A DNA stretch of 64,000 bases from Rhodanobacter sp. OK091 (GTDB lineage: Bacteria; Pseudomonadota; Gammaproteobacteria; Xanthomonadales; Rhodanobacteraceae): the NCBI RefSeq assembly GCF_900142825.1, contig NZ_FRCH01000002.1:496001-560000 (forward strand), in the 5' to 3' direction. A program made the translations under genes and the position numbers. How positions within the stretch are numbered: position 1 is the stretch's first letter; each line of letters starts with the position of its first letter. Shown piece after piece: positions 1 to 8,960 of this stretch. Below the pieces are notes generated by a model. The model worked only from the letters and a program-made list of their open reading frames with translations, had not been told where the DNA came from and ran no database searches.

Positions 1-1
1 G

Positions 2-328
2 ATCTTCGATTCGCCGGATCAGGCCGGCGAGGCGTTTCGCCAGTTCATCAAGGATTTCTACCAGGGCAACAAGCTGGTCAAGGGCACGCTCGAGATCGGC
101 GGCAAGCCGGTGGATCTCGGCATGGTGACGCAGCCCGTGCTGAACATCTTCGCCGAGCAGGATCATCTGGTGCCGCCGGATGCATCGCGCGCGCTGGGCA
201 AGCACGTCGGCACCACCGATTACACCCAGCTGGCGTTCAAGGGTGGCCATATCGGCATCTACGTGTCCGGCCGCGCGCAGCGCGAGGTGCCCCCGGCTAT
301 CCATCAATGGCTGAGTGCGCGAAACTGA
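2..328 (+). CDS. phaC: Poly(3-hydroxyalkanoate) synthase, class III PhaC subunit (C-terminal part)
   Basis: The reading frame is open from the left edge to a TGA at 326-328, so only the last 108 residues are here. They match the C-terminal lobe of the alpha/beta-hydrolase-fold PHA synthases that polymerise hydroxyacyl-CoA into cytoplasmic polyester granules. The catalytic Asp lies in the NIFAEQDHLVPP segment and the catalytic His in FKGGHIGIYVSG; the nucleophile Cys is off the window. Class III rather than class I is judged from the tail, which ends soon after the His motif. A secreted PHB depolymerase sits at the other end of the window. Confidence 0.82.
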   Translation: MFDSPDQAGEAFRQFIKDFYQGNKLVKGTLEIGGKPVDLGMVTQPVLNIFAEQDHLVPPDASRALGKHVGTTDYTQLAFKGGHIGIYVSGRAQREVPPAIHQWLSARN

Positions 329-359
329 CGCCTTCCCCGCAGAGGCAGAGGTCGTCGAT

Positions 360-545
360 ATGGAGAAGCGTTTATACCGCTCGCGCAATGACAGAAAACT
401 CGCCGGTATCTGCGGAGGGATTGCCGAATATTATGGCTGGGACCCGACCCTGGTGCGGGTTGCCTGGATCGTGCTGACCCTGCTGGGTGGATCGGGCATT
501 CTCATCTACCTGATCCTGTGGCTGGTGATGCCCGAGTCGCCGTAA
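360..545 (+). CDS. PspC-domain small membrane protein
   Basis: This is a 61-residue protein beginning MEKRLYRSRNDRKLAGICGG, the usual start of stand-alone PspC domains. The conserved GICGGIAEYYGWDP segment is followed by one hydrophobic helix (about residues 31-55). I chose the ATG at 360 over an upstream ATG at 315 because the extra 15 residues overlap the phaC end and are not part of the family. PspC domains act in envelope stress signalling in enterics, but short stand-alone versions mostly lack an assigned role. It lies 31 bp after phaC and may be cotranscribed with it. Confidence 0.8.
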   Translation: MEKRLYRSRNDRKLAGICGGIAEYYGWDPTLVRVAWIVLTLLGGSGILIYLILWLVMPESP

Positions 546-623
546 GCAGCCCATGGCGGTTTCAGCCTTGATCAGGCGGCATCCAGCAAGTGACATCCGT
601 TCGACCGAGTAGCAAACAAGCCC

Positions 624-1637
624 ATGAATTACGACCGTTACGACCGCATCCGTGCCGTGCAATGGCAGGACGAACATCTGCGGCTGCTCGATCAGCGCCT
701 GCTTCCGGGCGAGGAACGCTGGATCAACTGTGCCGACGCCAGCCACGTCACGCAGGCGATCAAGGATCTGGCCGTACGCGGTGCGCCGGCGATTGGCATC
801 GCCGCCGCGTGGGGCGTGGCACTGGCCGCGAAACAAGGCGAGCCACTCGACGAAGTGCTGGCCACATTGCGTGCTGCACGGCCCACCGCAGTCAACTTGA
901 TGTGGGCGCTGGACCGGATGAAAAAACGCATCGCTGCGGGTGCCGATGCCGAAGCCCTGGTGCGCGAGGCGCAGGCGATCCAGGACGAGGATCTGGCTGC
1001 GAACCGGCACATGGGCGAGCTCGGCGCTTCGCTGATTACTCCCGGCTCGGGTGTGCTGACCCATTGCAACACCGGTTCGCTGGCCACCGCCGGTTACGGT
1101 ACGGCGCTGGGTGTGATCCGTGCGGGTGTGGCCGCGGGACGGATCGATCGGGTCTACGCCGGCGAAACCCGGCCATGGCAGCAAGGTGCGCGACTGACCA
1201 TGTGGGAGCTGGTGCGCGATGGCATTCCAGCGCAGCTGATTGCCGACTCCGCCGCTGCGCACCTGATGAAATCGGGCGCCGTGCAATGGGTGATCGTGGG
1301 TGCCGACCGGATCGCCGCGAATGGCGATACCGCGAACAAGATCGGTACCTATCAGTTGGCGATCGCTGCGAAATACCACGGCGTGAAATTCATGGTGGTG
1401 GCGCCCTCCTCGACGGTGGACATGGCCACCGGTACCGGTGAGGAAATCGAGATCGAACTGCGCGATCCGGCCGAGCTGCTCAGCACGGCCGGGAAACGCA
1501 CCGTGGTCGAGGGCGCGCAGGCGTGGAATCCGGTATTCGACGTGGCGCCGGCCGAACTGATCGACGCCATCGTGACCGAGCGCGGCGTGATCGAGCGGCC
1601 GAACAGCCTCGCGATGCAGGCGATGTTCGGGTGGTGA
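624..1637 (+). CDS. mtnA: Methylthioribose-1-phosphate isomerase
   Basis: A 337-residue full-length MtnA of the eIF2B-like isomerase family. It converts 5-methylthioribose-1-phosphate to methylthioribulose-1-phosphate in cytoplasmic methionine salvage. The [13 protein letters not shown] phosphate-binding segment is near the N terminus, the catalytic Cys is C148 in GVLTHCNTG, and the catalytic Asp is D228 in [11 protein letters not shown], followed by NKIGTYQLA. No other mtn gene is adjacent. The likely last steps of the pathway (aminotransferase and omega-amidase) are encoded together at 37971-39907. Confidence 0.95.
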   Translation: MNYDRYDRIRAVQWQDEHLRLLDQRLLPGEERWINCADASHVTQAIKDLAVRGAPAIGIAAAWGVALAAKQGEPLDEVLATLRAARPTAVNLMWALDRMKKRIAAGADAEALVREAQAIQDEDLAANRHMGELGASLITPGSGVLTHCNTGSLATAGYGTALGVIRAGVAAGRIDRVYAGETRPWQQGARLTMWELVRDGIPAQLIADSAAAHLMKSGAVQWVIVGADRIAANGDTANKIGTYQLAIAAKYHGVKFMVVAPSSTVDMATGTGEEIEIELRDPAELLSTAGKRTVVEGAQAWNPVFDVAPAELIDAIVTERGVIERPNSLAMQAMFGW

Positions 1638-1812
1638 AGGTGTCGCATCGAGACCGATGACGGCGTCTGCACACGGGTTCACCTTCGCATTTTTCAGGCC
1701 ACCGCCGCAGGTTCGGCGGTCGCCGCGCTGGTCAATTTTTAGACAGTCCGCGGAATGCTTTTCAGGCGCCCCAAAACAACGTCATAAACGATTGATTAAT
1801 AACAACTAAATC

Positions 1813-1842
1813 CTGTCGTTTTGATGGCGTTCGTGCTACACT
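1813..1842 (+). promoter_or_regulatory. Putative gyrA promoter with extended -10
   Basis: TGCTACACT at 1834-1842 reads as an extended -10 (TG-n-TACACT, four of six matches to TATAAT). A weak -35 (CTGTCG, 1813-1818) lies 18 bp upstream. The local sequence 1770-1850 is AT-richer than its surroundings. A start near 1849 would give a leader of roughly 75 nt before gyrA. The rest of the 1638-1925 spacer shows nothing else I recognise. Confidence 0.45.
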
Positions 1843-1925
1843 CCACAGGTTGATTTCGGGTCGCTTGCGCATGCGCTGGAGGCGCGGCGCCAGCGTCCTT
1901 TTTTCGTTATCAAGGAAGCCGATTC

Positions 1926-4541
1926 ATGGCAGAACTCGCCAAAGAAATCATTCGCGTCAACATCGAAGACGAGATGCGCCAGAGCTACCTCGATTACGCC
2001 ATGAGCGTGATCGTGGGACGCGCCCTCCCGGATGTCCGCGACGGTCTGAAACCGGTGCATCGTCGTGTGCTGTTTGCGATGAATGAACTGGGCAATGTCT
2101 GGAACAAACCGTACAAGAAGTCGGCCCGCGTGGTCGGTGACGTGATCGGTAAGTACCATCCGCATGGCGATCAGTCGGTATACGACGCGATCGTTCGCAT
2201 GGCGCAGCCGTTTTCGCTGCGCTATCTGCTGGTCGATGGCCAGGGCAACTTCGGCTCGGTCGATGGCGACAACGCCGCCGCGATGCGTTACACCGAAGTG
2301 CGCATGTCGCGGCTCACGCATGAGCTGCTGGCCGACATCGACAAGGAAACCGTCGACTTCGGCCCGAACTACGACGAGAGCGAACACGAGCCGCTGGTGT
2401 TGCCGGCACGCGTGCCGAACCTGCTGGTCAACGGCTCGGCCGGTATCGCCGTCGGCATGGCCACCAACATTCCGCCGCACAATCTCAATGAGGTGATTGC
2501 GGCGACGATGGCCTTGATCGACGATCCGTCGCTAGGCATCGACGATCTGATGCAGCACATCCCTGGGCCGGATTTCCCGACCTACGGCATCATCAATGGA
2601 TCCTCCGGCATCATCGAGGCATACCGCACGGGTCGCGGCCGCATCCTGGTCCGCGCAAGGGCGGAGATCGAGACCGAGGCGAATGGCCGCGAGACGATCA
2701 TCATCCACGAGCTGCCGTACCAGGTGAACAAGGCGCGGCTGATCGAGAAGGTCGCCGAGCTGGTCAAGGAAAAGAAGCTCGAAGGCATCAGCGAGCTGCG
2801 CGACGAGTCCGACAAGGACGGCATGCGCGTCGTCATCGAGATCCGCAAGGATGCGATGGGCGACGTGGTGCTGAACAACCTGTTCCAGCAGACCCAGCTG
2901 CAGGTGACGTTCGGCATCAACATGGTGGCGCTGCTCGATGGCCAGCCGAAACTGCTGAACCTCAAGGACATCCTCGAAGCGTTCATCCGCCATCGCCGCG
3001 AAGTGGTCACCCGCCGCACGATCTTCGAACTGCGCAAGGCGCGCGCACGTGCGCACATCCTCGAAGGCCTGACCGTCGCACTGGCCAACATCGACGAGAT
3101 GATCGAACTGATCAAGACTTCGTCGTCGCCGGCCGAAGCGCGCGAGCGCATCGTCGCCCGGCGCTGGGAAGCCGGCATGGTGCGCGCGCTGCTCTCGGCC
3201 ACCGGCGCGCATGCGTCGCGTCCGGAAGAGATGGATCCGCGCGATGGCCTGAAGGAGGATGGCTACCAGTTGTCCGAGGCACAGGCGCTGGAAATCCTGG
3301 CGATGCGTCTGCACCGCCTGACCGGGCTGGAGCAGGAAAAGCTTTCCGACGAATACAAGCAGATCCTGGAAACCATCCGCGGCCTGATCGAGATCCTGGA
3401 AAACCCCGAGCGCCTGCTCGAGGTGATTCGCGGCGAACTGGAAGCGGTCAAGGCCGAATTCGGCGATGCCCGCCGCACCGAGATCCAGCATTCGCAGGAA
3501 GACCTCAACGTCCTCGACCTGATCGCGCCGGAAGACGTGGTGGTTACGCTGTCGCATACCGGTTACATCAAGCGCCAGCCGGCCAGCCTCTATCGCGCGC
3601 AGAAGCGTGGCGGCAAGGGCCGTTCGGCGTCGGCATTGAAGGAAGAGGACGTTGTCGAGCAGTTGTGGGTGGTCAACACGCACGACACCTTGCTGACCTT
3701 CACCAGCACCGGCCGCGTCTACTGGCTCAAGGTCTATCAGATGCCCGAGGCGGGTCCGGGTGCCCGCGGCAAGCCGATCATCAACCTGCTGCCGCTGGGC
3801 GAGGGCGAGAAGGTGCAGGCGGTGTTGCCGGTACGCGAGTACACCGATGACCGCTTCGTGTTTTTCGCCACGAAGCAGGGCACGGTGAAGAAAACCCCGC
3901 TGACGGAATTCGCGTTCCAGCTGCAGAAGGGCAAGCTCGCGATCAAGCTCAACGAGGGCGATGCGCTGGTCAATGTCGAGCTCACCGACGGCAACAGCGA
4001 CGTGCTGCTGTTCGCTTCCAACGGCAAGGTGAATCGTTTCGACGAGAACACCGTGCGCTCGATGGGCCGCACCGCTACCGGCGTTCGCGGCATGCGGCTG
4101 GCCAAGGATGCCCAGGTGGTCTCGCTGATCGTGGCGGCTGAAGGCGACATCCTCACCGCGACGGAACGCGGCTACGGCAAGCGCACCCAGCTGGCCGAGT
4201 TCACCAAGAAGGGCCGCGGCACCCAGGGCGTGATCGGCATCCAGTGCTCCGAACGCAACGGCGCGCTGGTCGCCGCCGTGCAGGTTACCGAGGCGCACGA
4301 GCTGATGCTGATCTCCAACCAGGGCACGCTGGTGCGTACCCGTGTGGCGGAAGTCTCGCAGCTGGGCCGCAATACCCAGGGAGTCACCTTGATCCGTCTG
4401 CCGGCCGACGAGACACTGGTCAGCGTGATGCGGCTGGATGCAGAAGAGGACAATGGCGAGGAAGGCGTGGTCGTTGATGTCCAGGCACCGACCGATGATG
4501 GAGGCTCAGCCGCGATCGAGCCTACAGCCACGGAAGAATGA
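1926..4541 (+). CDS. gyrA: DNA gyrase subunit A
   Basis: An 871-residue GyrA, the DNA breakage-reunion subunit of gyrase. Its first 122 residues align with E. coli numbering without a gap, placing the catalytic Tyr at Y122 (AAAMRYTE). The quinolone-resistance region reads [13 protein letters not shown], so position 83 is Gln (codon 2172-2174) instead of Ser, while Asp87 is kept. The GyrA-box (QKRGGKG) opens the C-terminal beta-pinwheel, and the tail is acidic. An AAGGA ribosome site precedes the ATG. It is a single-gene unit, closed by a strong terminator. Confidence 0.98.
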   Translation: MAELAKEIIRVNIEDEMRQSYLDYAMSVIVGRALPDVRDGLKPVHRRVLFAMNELGNVWNKPYKKSARVVGDVIGKYHPHGDQSVYDAIVRMAQPFSLRYLLVDGQGNFGSVDGDNAAAMRYTEVRMSRLTHELLADIDKETVDFGPNYDESEHEPLVLPARVPNLLVNGSAGIAVGMATNIPPHNLNEVIAATMALIDDPSLGIDDLMQHIPGPDFPTYGIINGSSGIIEAYRTGRGRILVRARAEIETEANGRETIIIHELPYQVNKARLIEKVAELVKEKKLEGISELRDESDKDGMRVVIEIRKDAMGDVVLNNLFQQTQLQVTFGINMVALLDGQPKLLNLKDILEAFIRHRREVVTRRTIFELRKARARAHILEGLTVALANIDEMIELIKTSSSPAEARERIVARRWEAGMVRALLSATGAHASRPEEMDPRDGLKEDGYQLSEAQALEILAMRLHRLTGLEQEKLSDEYKQILETIRGLIEILENPERLLEVIRGELEAVKAEFGDARRTEIQHSQEDLNVLDLIAPEDVVVTLSHTGYIKRQPASLYRAQKRGGKGRSASALKEEDVVEQLWVVNTHDTLLTFTSTGRVYWLKVYQMPEAGPGARGKPIINLLPLGEGEKVQAVLPVREYTDDRFVFFATKQGTVKKTPLTEFAFQLQKGKLAIKLNEGDALVNVELTDGNSDVLLFASNGKVNRFDENTVRSMGRTATGVRGMRLAKDAQVVSLIVAAEGDILTATERGYGKRTQLAEFTKKGRGTQGVIGIQCSERNGALVAAVQVTEAHELMLISNQGTLVRTRVAEVSQLGRNTQGVTLIRLPADETLVSVMRLDAEEDNGEEGVVVDVQAPTDDGGSAAIEPTATEE

Positions 4542-4558
4542 GATTGATGTTGTTTTGA

Positions 4559-4591
4559 ACAAAAAACCCCGGCGCTGCCGGGGTTTTTTGT
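4559..4591 (+). terminator. Rho-independent terminator of gyrA
   Basis: An AACCCCGGC / GCCGGGGTT-type stem (4565-4584) is followed by a run of six T and preceded by a run of A, so it can work in both directions. It sits about 20 bp after the gyrA stop and upstream-facing to the minus-strand peroxiredoxin unit. Confidence 0.92.
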
Positions 4592-4627
4592 TGGGACGTT
4601 GCTTGCATCCAACATCTGTATTCGCAT

Positions 4628-4741
4628 TCAATGCGAGGTGGCGTTGGTGTCAATTTCGGTGGGTGCTGTCGTCGCGACCACTGTCGCCGGATCATGTTGG
4701 TCGGCAACAAGGAACAGGGCGAGCACCAGCCAAGCTTGCAT
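4628..4741 (-). CDS. Possible 37-residue hydrophobic peptide coupled to the peroxiredoxin gene
   Basis: On the minus strand an ATG at 4741 lies one base after the TGA of the peroxiredoxin gene (TGA-C-ATG), an arrangement typical of translational coupling. It opens a frame starting MQAWLVLALFLVADQH and ending ATSH. The first 13 residues are hydrophobic, like a short signal or membrane segment, and the rest is Thr/Ala-rich and polar. I do not recognise a family. The spacing favours a real gene, but the size leaves chance possible. Confidence 0.28.
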   Translation of the reverse strand: MQAWLVLALFLVADQHDPATVVATTAPTEIDTNATSH

Positions 4742-4742
4742 G

Positions 4743-5225
4743 TCATTGCCCGATCGCCGCCAGCATCGCCTCCGCGCTGGAAACACGCAGCTCACCCGGC
4801 GCTTCGACCTGCAGCAGGCGCACCACGCCGTCTTCCGCGTATAGCGCAAAACGGCGCGTACGCAGGCCCATGCCGAATGCGGTGCCGTCCAGCTCCAGTC
4901 CCAGCGCGAGGGTGAAGCTGGCGTTGCCGTCGGCCAGCAGCAACAGGCCCGGGGGAACGTGTTGCGAGGCGGCCCAGGCCTGCATCACGTAGGCGTCGTT
5001 GACCGACAGGCACATCACGCTGATGCCGCGCGCCTGGAACTCGGAAAAATATTTGACGTAGCCGGGGAGATGCCGGTTCGAACAGGTCGGCGTGAATGCG
5101 CCGGGCACGCCGAACAGCACTGCCTTGCGACCGGCAAACAGCGCGCCGGTCTGTGCGGGCTGGATCTCGCCGTCGATGATCTTGATGGAAATGTCAGGAA
5201 GGGTGTCGCCGGGCTGGAGGCTCAT
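4743..5225 (-). CDS. Peroxiredoxin, Prx5/AhpE-like redoxin family
   Basis: A 160-residue thiol peroxidase that reduces hydroperoxides in the cytoplasm. The peroxidatic Cys is C48 in VPGAFTPTCSNRHLPG, the Prx5 form of the PxxxTxxC motif. The conserved continuation CLSVNDAYVMQAWA and a C-terminal VEAPGELRVSSAE segment match the atypical 2-Cys/1-Cys Prx5 group. I start at 5225 (MSLQPGDTLPD); a longer frame upstream to 5315 lacks homology-like sequence and would cross the heat-shock promoter. It faces away from hsp20. Confidence 0.92.
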   Translation of the reverse strand: MSLQPGDTLPDISIKIIDGEIQPAQTGALFAGRKAVLFGVPGAFTPTCSNRHLPGYVKYFSEFQARGISVMCLSVNDAYVMQAWAASQHVPPGLLLLADGNASFTLALGLELDGTAFGMGLRTRRFALYAEDGVVRLLQVEAPGELRVSSAEAMLAAIGQ

Positions 5226-5293
5226 GCAGAACTCGCTTGCGGGAGGAGAAGGAATGGCAGCACGCCATGCTAAACCGTCTGTGGCGCTGCTGC

Positions 5294-5321
5294 CTTGAAA
5301 CCTTTCCGGCAGCACCTATTT
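5294..5321 (+). promoter_or_regulatory. Sigma-32 (RpoH)-type promoter of hsp20
   Basis: CTTGAAA at 5294-5300 matches the sigma-32 -35 consensus fully. CCTATTT at 5315-5321 matches the -10 consensus CCCATnT except at the third base. The spacer is 14 bp, within the usual range. A start near 5329 leaves a leader of about 42 nt before the Hsp20 ATG. The match and the target gene agree, which makes a heat-shock promoter likely; promoter activity itself is inferred. Confidence 0.75.
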
Positions 5322-5370
5322 TTCGGTGCAGCCGGCAATGGTGCCGCGAGACTATTGAGGAGGCAGCGAC

Positions 5371-5823
5371 ATGAATCCGAGTCGTCATTCCATCTGGGGC
5401 CATGATCTGGGGCCGTCCGAGGATTTCCGCCGGGCTGTGGGACGCTTTTTCAGCGCCGATGACAACGACCAATCCACCGTCGAAACCAGTCAGTGGGCGC
5501 CGCGGGTGGATATCCGAGAGGAAGCCAAGCGTTTCATGATTCTCGTCGATGTGCCGGGCGTCGACCCGGCCACGATCGAGGTGAGCATGGACAAGAGCAT
5601 CCTCACCATCAAAGGCGAGCGCAAGGTCGACAGCGAGGAAAACGCGGGCAAGTTGACTCGGCAGGAGAGGGTTTACGGGACCTTCCATCGCCGCTTCGCG
5701 TTACCGGAAAGTGCCGATGCCGACGGCATCAGCGCGCACGGCAAGTACGGCGTGCTCGAGATCTCGATCCCGAAAAAGCCGGAAACTACCCCGCGGCGCA
5801 TCACCATCAATACTGCCGGGTAA
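5371..5823 (+). CDS. Small heat-shock protein, Hsp20 family
   Basis: A 150-residue alpha-crystallin-domain chaperone that holds unfolding proteins in the cytoplasm. The alpha-crystallin domain runs from about residue 43 (WAPRVDIREE) through VDVPGVDPATIEV and the GTFHRRFALPE region to GVLEISIPKK, ending with a C-terminal tail rich in Pro and Thr. A strong GAGGAGG-like ribosome site lies 7-12 bp upstream of the ATG. It is preceded by a sigma-32-type promoter, and the next gene is another chaperone cofactor (CbpA-like). Confidence 0.95.
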   Translation: MNPSRHSIWGHDLGPSEDFRRAVGRFFSADDNDQSTVETSQWAPRVDIREEAKRFMILVDVPGVDPATIEVSMDKSILTIKGERKVDSEENAGKLTRQERVYGTFHRRFALPESADADGISAHGKYGVLEISIPKKPETTPRRITINTAG

Positions 5824-5839
5824 CCGCAACGCTGTATCA

Positions 5840-5887
5840 AAGCCCCATCCGCCGTGGATAATGATTCACGGCGGATCGCGGCTTTGT
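5840..5887 (+). terminator. Hairpin terminator after hsp20
   Basis: A perfect 10-bp stem, ATCCGCCGTG (5847-5856) with CACGGCGGAT (5867-5876), is extended by an outer AAGCC/GGCTT pairing and followed by TTTG. It probably ends most hsp20 transcripts before the DnaJ-like gene. The T-run is short, so read-through is plausible. Confidence 0.6.
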
Positions 5888-5917
5888 GCTGTGCGATACC
5901 GGTGATCAGGAGCTTGC

Positions 5918-6817
5918 GTGGAATTCAAAGACTATTACGAGATCCTGGGTGTGAAGCCGGATGCCAGCGAAGCCGAGATCAAGGCGGCGTATCGCAAGCT
6001 GGCGCGCAAATACCACCCGGACAAGAACAAGGAAACCGGCGCCGAGGAGAAATTCAAGGCGGTCAACGAAGCGAACGAGGTGCTCAAGGACGCTGAGAAG
6101 CGGCGCTCCTACGACCAGCTGCGTGCCGGTGGCTATCGGCAGGGTGAGCAGTTCCGTCCACCGCCGGGCTGGCAGGGGCAGAGCCAGGGCTTTGGCGACG
6201 GCGGCGACGGCGACTTCAGCGATTTCTTCGAAAGCCTGTTCGGCCGTGGCGCGGCCGGCGGTCATCGTGGCCAGCCGCGGCCGCGGCGTGGCCAGGACGT
6301 GCAGGCGTCGGTGCGGATCGACCTGCAGACCGCGTTCGACGGCGGCCGCACGCGTCTGGCCATGCATGATCCGGCCGGTGGCGAGCGTGTGCTGGAAGTG
6401 AAGATTCCTGCCGGCATCCAGCCGGGGCAGGTGATCCGCTTGTCCGGACAGGGCCAGAGCGGCATGGCCGGCGGCCCGAATGGCGACCTGCTGCTGGAAG
6501 TAGGCATCCACGACGATGCACGCTTCCGCCTGGATGGCCGCAACGTGGTGCATGTCCTGCCGATCGCGCCGTGGGAAGCGGCGCTGGGCGCCAGCGTACC
6601 GGTGCCGACCCTGGCCGGTACGGTCGACCTGCGCATACCGGCCGGTTCGCAGTCGGGGCGCAAGCTGCGCCTGAAAGGACGGGGCATGCCGGGTACGCAT
6701 CCGGGCGATCAGCTGGTGGAACTGTCGATCCGCACGCCGGTGGCCGACAATGACGAACAACGCGCGGCTTACGCGGCGCTGCACGAGCATTTCAAAGACT
6801 ACAACCCGCGCCAGTAA
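5918..6817 (+). CDS. cbpA: DnaJ-family co-chaperone, CbpA-like curved DNA-binding protein
   Basis: A 299-residue type II J-protein starting at GTG (5918), with a CAGGAG ribosome site. It has an N-terminal J domain (residues 1-70) with the HPD motif in [10 protein letters not shown] Gly/Phe/Gln-rich linker follows (about 70-110), then two C-terminal substrate-binding beta domains; the cysteine zinc finger of DnaJ is absent. This architecture and length fit CbpA, which stimulates DnaK ATPase and binds the nucleoid. Its position after hsp20 suggests a stress-chaperone unit. Confidence 0.88.
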   Translation: MEFKDYYEILGVKPDASEAEIKAAYRKLARKYHPDKNKETGAEEKFKAVNEANEVLKDAEKRRSYDQLRAGGYRQGEQFRPPPGWQGQSQGFGDGGDGDFSDFFESLFGRGAAGGHRGQPRPRRGQDVQASVRIDLQTAFDGGRTRLAMHDPAGGERVLEVKIPAGIQPGQVIRLSGQGQSGMAGGPNGDLLLEVGIHDDARFRLDGRNVVHVLPIAPWEAALGASVPVPTLAGTVDLRIPAGSQSGRKLRLKGRGMPGTHPGDQLVELSIRTPVADNDEQRAAYAALHEHFKDYNPRQ

Positions 6818-6833
6818 GCGGATGGGCTGCCAA

Positions 6834-6867
6834 TGAAAAAACGGCGCCTGTAGGCGCCGTTTTTTCA
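6834..6867. terminator. Bidirectional terminator between cbpA and the response regulator gene
   Basis: A GGCGCC-centred stem (ACGGCGCCTG TAGGCGCCGT, 6841-6860) is flanked by six A on one side and six T on the other. The two neighbouring genes converge here, so it can serve both. Confidence 0.92.
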
Positions 6868-6891
6868 TGAATCGGATGAGTCGCTGGATGA

Positions 6892-7257
6892 TCAGTGCGG
6901 CAGGAACTCGTTCAGCGCCTTGATCAGTTCCTCTTCCTTGATCGGCTTGGTCACATAGGCTTTGGCACCCTGGCGCATGCCCCAGACCTTGTCGGTTTCC
7001 TGATCCTTGGTGGTCACCAGGATGATCGGGATATGCGCGGTGTCGGCATTCTTGCTGATCGTGCGCGTCGCCTGGAAGCCGTTGAGGTTGGGCATCACCA
7101 CGTCCATCAGGATCAAATCGGGCTTTTCCAGCTTGGCCACTTCGACGCCGGCGGCACCATCTTCGGCGGAAAGGGTCTCATGCCCGAGTTTTTCGACGAT
7201 CCGTTTGATACCCAGCAACTGGGACGGGGAATCGTCGACGATCAGGATACGTGCCAT
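6892..7257 (-). CDS. PilH-like single-domain response regulator
   Basis: A 121-residue CheY-like receiver with no output domain. The acidic pocket is D8-D9 (ILIVDDSPS), the phosphoacceptor is D52 (LILMDVVMP), the switch Thr is T83 and the conserved Lys is K104. The segment VTTKDQETDKVWGMRQGAKAY is the hallmark of PilG/PilH twitching-motility regulators, and MARILIVDDS is the typical PilH start. I chose 7257 as start; an upstream ATG (7347) adds residues unlike the family. No pil or che genes are adjacent, so the partner kinase is encoded elsewhere. Confidence 0.85.
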   Translation of the reverse strand: MARILIVDDSPSQLLGIKRIVEKLGHETLSAEDGAAGVEVAKLEKPDLILMDVVMPNLNGFQATRTISKNADTAHIPIILVTTKDQETDKVWGMRQGAKAYVTKPIKEEELIKALNEFLPH

Positions 7258-7343
7258 ATGGTGATATTCCCCAGCGGGTTTCGTTGATTCTAATGCTGTG
7301 GTGATGGTACCTCCAAGCGCGGTTTCGTCAAACCATGCTTTCG

Positions 7344-8342
7344 TCAAACCGTGTTGTCGATACGCACGAGCGTGCGACCCGATGAGTCGCCCGCAAGCAT
7401 AGACGCAAATATCCCGGGCAGTCCGTCGAGCGTGACTTCACGCGTGGCGATGCGTTCGAGATGCCGCGGTTTCCAGTCGCTGGCCAGGTGCTGCCATACG
7501 CTGTCGCGGATGTCGCGGGCGGTGCCGGCCGAGGCGATGCCGAGCAAGCTGGCGCCGCGAATGATGAACGGCATCACCGTGCTGTCGAATGCGACGCCGC
7601 CGGCGTTGCCGCAGATCGCCACGTTGCCGTACGGGCTGATCAGCGGCAGCAGGCCGCTCAGCATGCTGCCGCCGACGTTGTCCAATGCGCCGCCGAAGCG
7701 CGCCGAATCCATCGGCTTGCCGCTGAAGACAAGCTGGTGACGATCGATGCATTCGCTGGCACCGAGTTCGCGCAGCACGTCGAAATGATCCGTCTTGCCG
7801 CTGATCGCGTGCACTTCGTAGCCAGCGCGGCTGAAGATGTCGATAGCCAATTGGCCAACCCCGCCGCTGGCGCCGGTCACTGCGATGGGACCGAGTGACG
7901 GCGTCTGCCGGTTGTCCTGCATGCGCAGCAGCGCCAATGCAGCAGTGAAGCCGGCGGTACCGAGAATCATGCTTTCGCGCAGGCTGAGCCCCGCCGGCAG
8001 CGGGATCGTCCAGCGCGCGTCGAGGCGCGCGTATTCGCTGTAGCCGCCATCGCGTGTTTCGGACAGGCCGCTGCCGGTGCACAGCACGGCGTCTCCTTCC
8101 TTGAACGCGGGATCGGTCGAAGCGATCACGTGGCCTGCCACGTCGATGCCGCCGTTGAGCGGATACGTGCGCAGGATCCGGCCTTTGCCGGTGCCGGCCA
8201 GGGCGTCCTTGTAGTTGACCGACGAATACGCCGTCTTGACCAGTACCTCGCCGGGCGACAGCGCATCGGTGCTCATGGCTTCGATGCCGGCGCGGTAGCC
8301 GGCTTCATCGTTGTGGATGCGGAACGCGCGGAACATGGTCAT
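7344..8342 (-). CDS. Zinc-free MDR oxidoreductase, AcuI/YhdH family
   Basis: A 332-residue medium-chain dehydrogenase/reductase. The AYSSVNYKDALAGTG opening and GGIDVAGHV segment match the AcuI/YhdH acryloyl-CoA reductase group, NADPH-dependent enzymes that reduce acryloyl-CoA to propionyl-CoA. The Rossmann motif is VTGASGGVGQLAID. Structural-zinc cysteines are missing, as in this family. The substrate in this organism is inferred from family membership only. It follows the LOG gene on the same strand with a 16-bp gap. Confidence 0.87.
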   Translation of the reverse strand: MTMFRAFRIHNDEAGYRAGIEAMSTDALSPGEVLVKTAYSSVNYKDALAGTGKGRILRTYPLNGGIDVAGHVIASTDPAFKEGDAVLCTGSGLSETRDGGYSEYARLDARWTIPLPAGLSLRESMILGTAGFTAALALLRMQDNRQTPSLGPIAVTGASGGVGQLAIDIFSRAGYEVHAISGKTDHFDVLRELGASECIDRHQLVFSGKPMDSARFGGALDNVGGSMLSGLLPLISPYGNVAICGNAGGVAFDSTVMPFIIRGASLLGIASAGTARDIRDSVWQHLASDWKPRHLERIATREVTLDGLPGIFASMLAGDSSGRTLVRIDNTV

Positions 8343-8358
8343 CTCGGATCTCCGGTTT

Positions 8359-8955
8359 TCAGGCCTTGATGCTGGACGGGCCGATCACGCGGGATGCGTG
8401 GCCGCCGTCATAGCTGGCCATCCAGTCGAACAGCGTGTCCATCGAATCGCCAAACCAGACGCTGTCGCGCTGGCCGGGCCGCACGAAGCCTTCGCCCACC
8501 ATGTGATCCATCATCGTGCGCAGGCCGCCGTAATAGCCGCGTACATCGAGGAATGCACACGGATAGCGATGCAGGCCGAGTTGCGCCCAGGTCAGCATCT
8601 CGAACATTTCGTCCATCGTGCCGAAGCCACCAGGCAGGGCGACGAACGCATCGGACAGTTCATACATGCGCGTCTTGCGCTGGTGCATGGTATCGACCAC
8701 CTGCAACTCGCTGAGCCCCGGGTGCGCCACTTCGAGATCCACCAGCTGGCGCGGAATCACGCCGATCACCTTGCCACCGCCGGCCAGCACGGCATCGGCC
8801 ACCGTGCCCATCAGGCCGACCTTGCCGCCGCCGTAGACCAGGGCGATGCCGCGACGCGCCATTTCAGCGCCGAATGCACGGGCTTGTGCGGCGTAGTCGG
8901 GATGGGTGCCGGGGCTGGAGCCGCAGTAGACGCAGAGCGAGGTGGGTTGGGTCAT
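8359..8955 (-). CDS. LOG-family protein (nucleoside 5'-monophosphate phosphoribohydrolase)
   Basis: A 198-residue protein with the family signature PGGFGTMDEMFE and the N-terminal CVYCGSSPGTHPDY and YGGGKVGLMG segments. Members hydrolyse cytokinin riboside monophosphates or other nucleotides to the free base and ribose-5-phosphate; the bacterial physiological substrate is unclear. Start at 8955 (MTQPTSLCVYCGSS). The longer open frame upstream is translation of a perfect inverted repeat and is rejected. Confidence 0.9.
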   Translation of the reverse strand: MTQPTSLCVYCGSSPGTHPDYAAQARAFGAEMARRGIALVYGGGKVGLMGTVADAVLAGGGKVIGVIPRQLVDLEVAHPGLSELQVVDTMHQRKTRMYELSDAFVALPGGFGTMDEMFEMLTWAQLGLHRYPCAFLDVRGYYGGLRTMMDHMVGEGFVRPGQRDSVWFGDSMDTLFDWMASYDGGHASRVIGPSSIKA

Positions 8956-8960
8956 AGGGC

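Noticed and set aside
372-1682. Long minus-strand open frame opposite mtnA
   Set aside because: Antisense shadow: His/Arg-rich, no family pattern, and the plus strand clearly encodes MtnA.
1638-1925. Small gene or riboswitch between mtnA and gyrA
   Set aside because: No frame or conserved aptamer element seen; only a plausible promoter.
2532-4298. Long minus-strand open frame opposite gyrA
   Set aside because: Shadow of GyrA codon bias in a high-GC genome; the translation has no recognisable domain.
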